From contig DASVXQ010000121.1 in NCBI GenBank assembly GCA_036392615.1, positions 1-64,000 on the forward strand: a DNA stretch of 64,000 nucleotides. The letters are read 5' to 3'. The position numbers and the translations under genes are program-made. The stretch comes from DASVXQ01 sp036392615. Its GTDB lineage: Bacteria; Actinomycetota; CALGFH01. The notes below the pieces were generated by a model. It saw only the letters and a program-made list of their open reading frames with translations, searched no databases and was not told the origin of the DNA. This document shows, in pieces, positions 61,444-64,000 of this stretch. Every line of letters starts with the position of its first letter. Position 1 is the first letter of the stretch.

Positions 61444-61755
61444 ATGAGCGCCTCCCCCCAGCGGCACGAGATGGTTCACAAGGGCACCGATTCCTCTGGT
61501 GCGCAGGAGTGGCTCTGCCAGGAGTGCGGCCGCCACTTCGTCGTCCGGTGGCCGCCGCACTTCGACCGGCTCGTCCTCCAGGAGGGCGACGGGACCGCCG
61601 AACACTTCGGGCGCATGGGCGACGTCGCCCTCCAGAGCGTCCAGGTCTCCCCTCCCTCCGGCGAGCGCCCGAACGAGCCCTCCGCCGCCGACGAGAACGC
61701 ATGGCGGCGCTGGCTGCGGCAGAACGGCATCGACTGGGACGGCTGGGTCGCCTGA
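61444..61755 (+). CDS. zinc-ribbon-like small protein
   Basis: 103 residues from ATG 61444, preceded by AAAGGAAG. QEWLCQECGRHFVVRWPPHF shows a CxxC knuckle followed by a strand, half of a zinc ribbon; two His residues (RHEMVHKGT; HFDRL) might complete the site. The middle (RMGDVALQSVQVSPPSGERP) is polar, and the C-terminal ENAWRRWLRQNGIDWDGWVA is an amphipathic Trp-rich helix that could bind a protein or membrane. I do not recognise a family. It may belong to the same unit as the two paralogues. Confidence 0.55.
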   Translation: MSASPQRHEMVHKGTDSSGAQEWLCQECGRHFVVRWPPHFDRLVLQEGDGTAEHFGRMGDVALQSVQVSPPSGERPNEPSAADENAWRRWLRQNGIDWDGWVA

Positions 61756-61866
61756 GGCCTGGTCGGATCCCCTCGACGGCGTCTCGCGCTGCCGGCCAGG
61801 CCGCCCGGCGCCGCCCCCAGCCGGCCACCGCCGACGGCTGAGCTTGGCGGAACCGAGAACCGTGCC

Positions 61867-61905
61867 GGGCCGCCCGGAGCGGGCGGTGGCCCGCCCGGGC
61901 GGCCC
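61867..61905. terminator. bidirectional terminator-like hairpin between convergent genes
   Basis: An 11-bp perfect stem GGGCCGCCCGG (61867-61877)/CCGGGCGGCCC (61895-61905) continues, after one bulged A, into a 6-bp stem GCGGGC/GCCCGC with loop GGTG. It lies between the end of the zinc-ribbon gene (61755) and the stop of the opposing membrane-protein gene (61956). Extremely GC-rich, no T-run on either side. Confidence 0.55.
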
Positions 61906-61955
61906 GGCGGCCCCCCCGGGAGGTCGGGCGGTGCCCCGCCCGAGATTGCCGCGGG

Positions 61956-62525
61956 TCAGGTCCGGCGGCTGAGACCGAGCTCGCCGGAGTCGCTGACGGT
62001 CAGGTCGAAGGAGCTTCCCGCGTCGGCCTGGAAGGTCCCTTCGCCGGTAACCGGGATCTGGTCGCCGCCCTCTGTCTCGATCAGCCCGATCAGCGTGTAG
62101 CTGTGCTCGCCCTGCTCGACCGAGATATCGATCGAGCTGCTGGTCGCGTCCACGTCGGCGTGGAGCGTCCCGGCGTGCGAGCCGTCCACCGAGACGTCGA
62201 TGTCTTCCTGGAACGCCCCCTCGGTGAGCGTGTCGTTGAACGAGATGGTCACGGCCTCGCCCGCGGGATCGACCACCGGCTCGCTGGACACCGAGACGAC
62301 CGGGTCGGCCGCCGCAGCGGGCGGGTCGTGCCCGAACTCGATGACGAGGAAGACGACCAGGCTCATCGCCAGGAACGCCCCGCCGGTGACGGTGGCCGTG
62401 AAGCGGGGCAGGACCCCGACCTTTGGGACCGTCAGCCCCCGGTACGAGAGGTCCCCACCGACGAGTCCGACCAGGACGAGGAAGGCGCCGATCGTGAAGA
62501 TGGCGACCGGGAATTCGAATCGCAT
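61956..62525 (-). CDS. membrane-anchored beta-rich protein of unknown function
   Basis: 189 residues from ATG 62525. Two membrane segments: EFPVAIFTIGAFLVLVGLVG (about 4-23) and TVTGGAFLAMSLVVFLVIEF (about 45-64). The remaining 120 residues (VSVSSEPVVDPAGEAVTISF; SVDGSHAGTLHADVDATSSS; FQADAGSSFDLTVSDSGELG) are acidic, Ser/Thr/Asp-rich beta strands that probably face outside. The beta-rich exterior is loosely like that of the paralogue pair. It lies 83 bases downstream of the subtilase gene on the same strand and is likely co-transcribed with it. Confidence 0.6.
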   Translation of the reverse strand: MRFEFPVAIFTIGAFLVLVGLVGGDLSYRGLTVPKVGVLPRFTATVTGGAFLAMSLVVFLVIEFGHDPPAAAADPVVSVSSEPVVDPAGEAVTISFNDTLTEGAFQEDIDVSVDGSHAGTLHADVDATSSSIDISVEQGEHSYTLIGLIETEGGDQIPVTGEGTFQADAGSSFDLTVSDSGELGLSRRT

Positions 62526-62608
62526 GGCTGCGCCCTCCAGGCCTGTGAGTGGTCCTTGAAAGGACAGAGGAGACGCGGGCCCTGGAGATACCTGATGTTC
62601 GCGATTGC

Positions 62609-63946
62609 TCAGTGGTGACCGCAGCGGTGGTGATCGTGCCCGCAGCCGCAGCCCCCGTGACCGCGGCCCCCGCCGCCCCGGTGCCCGCCCTCGTCCAGGC
62701 ATGGCAGCAGGACGGCACCGAGCCCGTGCACGGCGCGCTTCCGGGCGTTCGCCAGCAGCGCCCTGGCGGCGGTCCGCCCGTTCTCGCCGGTGCGCGACAT
62801 CCGCGCGGCGATCAGTCCGGCGACCAGCGGTGTCGAGAACGACGTGCCGCTCCAGCGCGCCATGCCCTCGAACCTGCGCCGCTCGCCGACGTGCGGTGGC
62901 TCGGTGCAGACGTAGGTGCCGGTCGCGAAGGCATTCACCAGACCCTCACCGGGAGCGTAGACGTCGACCCAACCCCCGTAGTTGCTGAACCAGGCCCGGC
63001 TCCGCCAGTTGGCCGACAGCGCGCCGACGCTGACGACCCGCGGGGAGGCGGCCGGCCAGAACGGCCGCGTGCTCTGGTCGTTGCCTGCCGCGGCGACCAG
63101 CACGACGCCCTTGTGGTGGCGCAGGCGCCCGAGCAGGACCTCGAAACCGAGCGAGGGAAGCCGGCGGCGCGTGTGCACGCCCGCCGAGAGGCTGATGATG
63201 TCGGGATCCCGGCGCAGCGCGCCGAGCAGCCGCAGCACGACCTCCGATTCCAGGGCCGCCCCCGCGCGCCTGAAGATGTTGTCGGAGAACACCTGCACGG
63301 CCGGGGCCATGCAGCGCGCGACGCCGGAGATGAAGGTCCCGTGCCCGGTGTAGGGCCGCATGGGGGCCTGGCCGGGCTGCGGCGGCTGCGGGAAGGGGTC
63401 GCGGGTCCCCTGGACGTCGGCCAGCCAGGAGTGGGTCGCCGCCGCCCCGTCCAGCAGCCCGGTGTCGCCGACGTACAGCCGCACGCCGGCGCCGTCGTCG
63501 GGAGCTGGGCAGATCCCCGGGTCGGGGGCGGCGCCGGCGACCACCTCCTCCGGTTCGGTGGCCGGGCAGTGCGACACGGGGGCGATGGACGCGACGTGGT
63601 TGGGGGTCGCCACCCCGATGCCGAGCCGGTTGTCGAGTCTTGCCAGCGCGCCGACGGTGTCGTAGTGCGTCCCGGCCAGCGAAATCACCGTCAGCCCGTT
63701 GATCAGGGCGTCGCGCACCTCGATCTCGCCGAGTTCCGTCCGCACCCGTTCGATGTCCTCATCGCGGACCAGGATGACTCCCCGCTCGTAGAGGAACTCC
63801 GCGTCCTCTGGCGCGTCGTCGCCGGTGGCCACGCCGATCTGGATGCCATCGGCCTCGAACGCCCGCATGATGTGGGCGATCTGCGCGTCGTACCGGGTGG
63901 TCGGCCGCTCCGGATGCTCTGTGGGTTCCTGCTTCATGCTGGGCAT
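62609..63946 (-). CDS. S8 (subtilisin-like) serine protease with metal-binding-type tail
   Basis: 445 residues. The triad is Asp161 in VGDTGLLDG, His202 in YTGHGTFISG and Ser369 in WSGTSFSTPLVAG; oxyanion Asn289 is in VAAAGNDQS. The first 130 residues (GVILVRDEDIERVRTELGEI) look like an inhibitor-type propeptide. No signal peptide is visible, so it may be cytosolic or exported by another route. The last 26 residues are almost only Gly, His, Cys and Arg (about seven His, three Cys), as in metal-binding tails. The gene is followed by the membrane-anchored beta-rich protein. Confidence 0.85.
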   Translation of the reverse strand: MPSMKQEPTEHPERPTTRYDAQIAHIMRAFEADGIQIGVATGDDAPEDAEFLYERGVILVRDEDIERVRTELGEIEVRDALINGLTVISLAGTHYDTVGALARLDNRLGIGVATPNHVASIAPVSHCPATEPEEVVAGAAPDPGICPAPDDGAGVRLYVGDTGLLDGAAATHSWLADVQGTRDPFPQPPQPGQAPMRPYTGHGTFISGVARCMAPAVQVFSDNIFRRAGAALESEVVLRLLGALRRDPDIISLSAGVHTRRRLPSLGFEVLLGRLRHHKGVVLVAAAGNDQSTRPFWPAASPRVVSVGALSANWRSRAWFSNYGGWVDVYAPGEGLVNAFATGTYVCTEPPHVGERRRFEGMARWSGTSFSTPLVAGLIAARMSRTGENGRTAARALLANARKRAVHGLGAVLLPCLDEGGHRGGGGRGHGGCGCGHDHHRCGHH

Positions 63947-64000
63947 GTCGCCCCCCCGTCGGTAATGGTTACGGACGAGCGGAATGTCGAGGATCTAACA

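Overview
The window is high-GC DNA with the habits of an Actinomycete (Actinomycetota). Coding density is high, many genes start with GTG or TTG, and start and stop codons of adjacent genes often overlap (ATGA, GTGA, TTGA). Characteristic families include a GAF-GAF/HisKA_3 kinase with a NarL-type partner, an ECF41-type sigma factor, a SigE-family sigma remnant, a Tat-exported GH10 and sugar ABC systems sharing a MalK-like ATPase. A soil-dwelling, plant-polymer-degrading actinobacterium fits best; the species cannot be named from this sequence. No rRNA, complete tRNA, CRISPR array, prophage or intact insertion sequence was seen.

Layout. 1-11.6 kb is a patchwork of short housekeeping and accessory genes: a PfkB kinase cut by the left edge with a NagD-like phosphatase, a VOC protein, an XRE/membrane-protein pair, a LysE exporter, an epimerase, a PQQ-type propeller lipoprotein, a HIT protein, a methyltransferase, a divergent HxlR/carboxymuconolactone-decarboxylase pair and a ferritin-like protein. 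Several decayed genes lie among them. 11.7-16.6 kb is a stress/dormancy-like island: a DevS-like kinase, a DevR-like regulator, a dihydroorotate-dehydrogenase-like flavoprotein and a CBS-BON protein. The last two are transcribed apart from a perfect GGGAC-N4-GTCCC palindrome that has the layout of the DosR box.

17-46.2 kb is one large carbohydrate locus. A leftward run of 13 genes (35.8 to 17.0 kb) encodes a sugar ABC importer, a GH13 lipoprotein, cytosolic GH106-like, GH31 and GH42-like enzymes, a PIG-L deacetylase, an AllA-like cupin, two dehydrogenases and a ribokinase. A LacI repressor and a nucleoside hydrolase are transcribed rightward from the same intergenic region. A second leftward run of 8 genes (46.2 to 38.1 kb) encodes a Tat-exported GH10, Gfo/Idh/MocA, a sugar isomerase, SMP-30, a solute-binding-protein fold without signal peptide, a family III CoA-transferase, an enoyl-CoA hydratase and an SDR. 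I find the same 16-bp operator (half-site GRTTTGCS, centred on CG) just downstream of three predicted promoters: that of the importer operon, that of lacI and that of the GH10 operon. The LacI protein therefore probably controls the whole 29-kb locus. The picture is import of an oligosaccharide and its trimming in the cytosol, together with a secreted xylanase and CoA-dependent handling of an acyl or aromatic decoration.

46.4-59.7 kb holds an ECF41-type sigma factor, a DUF2270 protein, a signal-less type-1 periplasmic-binding fold, a hydrolase/FAD-oxidoreductase/ATPase run, a membrane-anchored propeller and assorted small genes. Three further genes in this stretch are internally deleted (YceI, a SigE-type sigma factor and an unknown). 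60.2-64 kb is the least explained part: two tandem paralogous small proteins, each followed by a strong hairpin, a zinc-ribbon-like protein, a membrane-anchored protein and a subtilase with a His/Cys/Gly-rich tail. It may be a novel functional unit.
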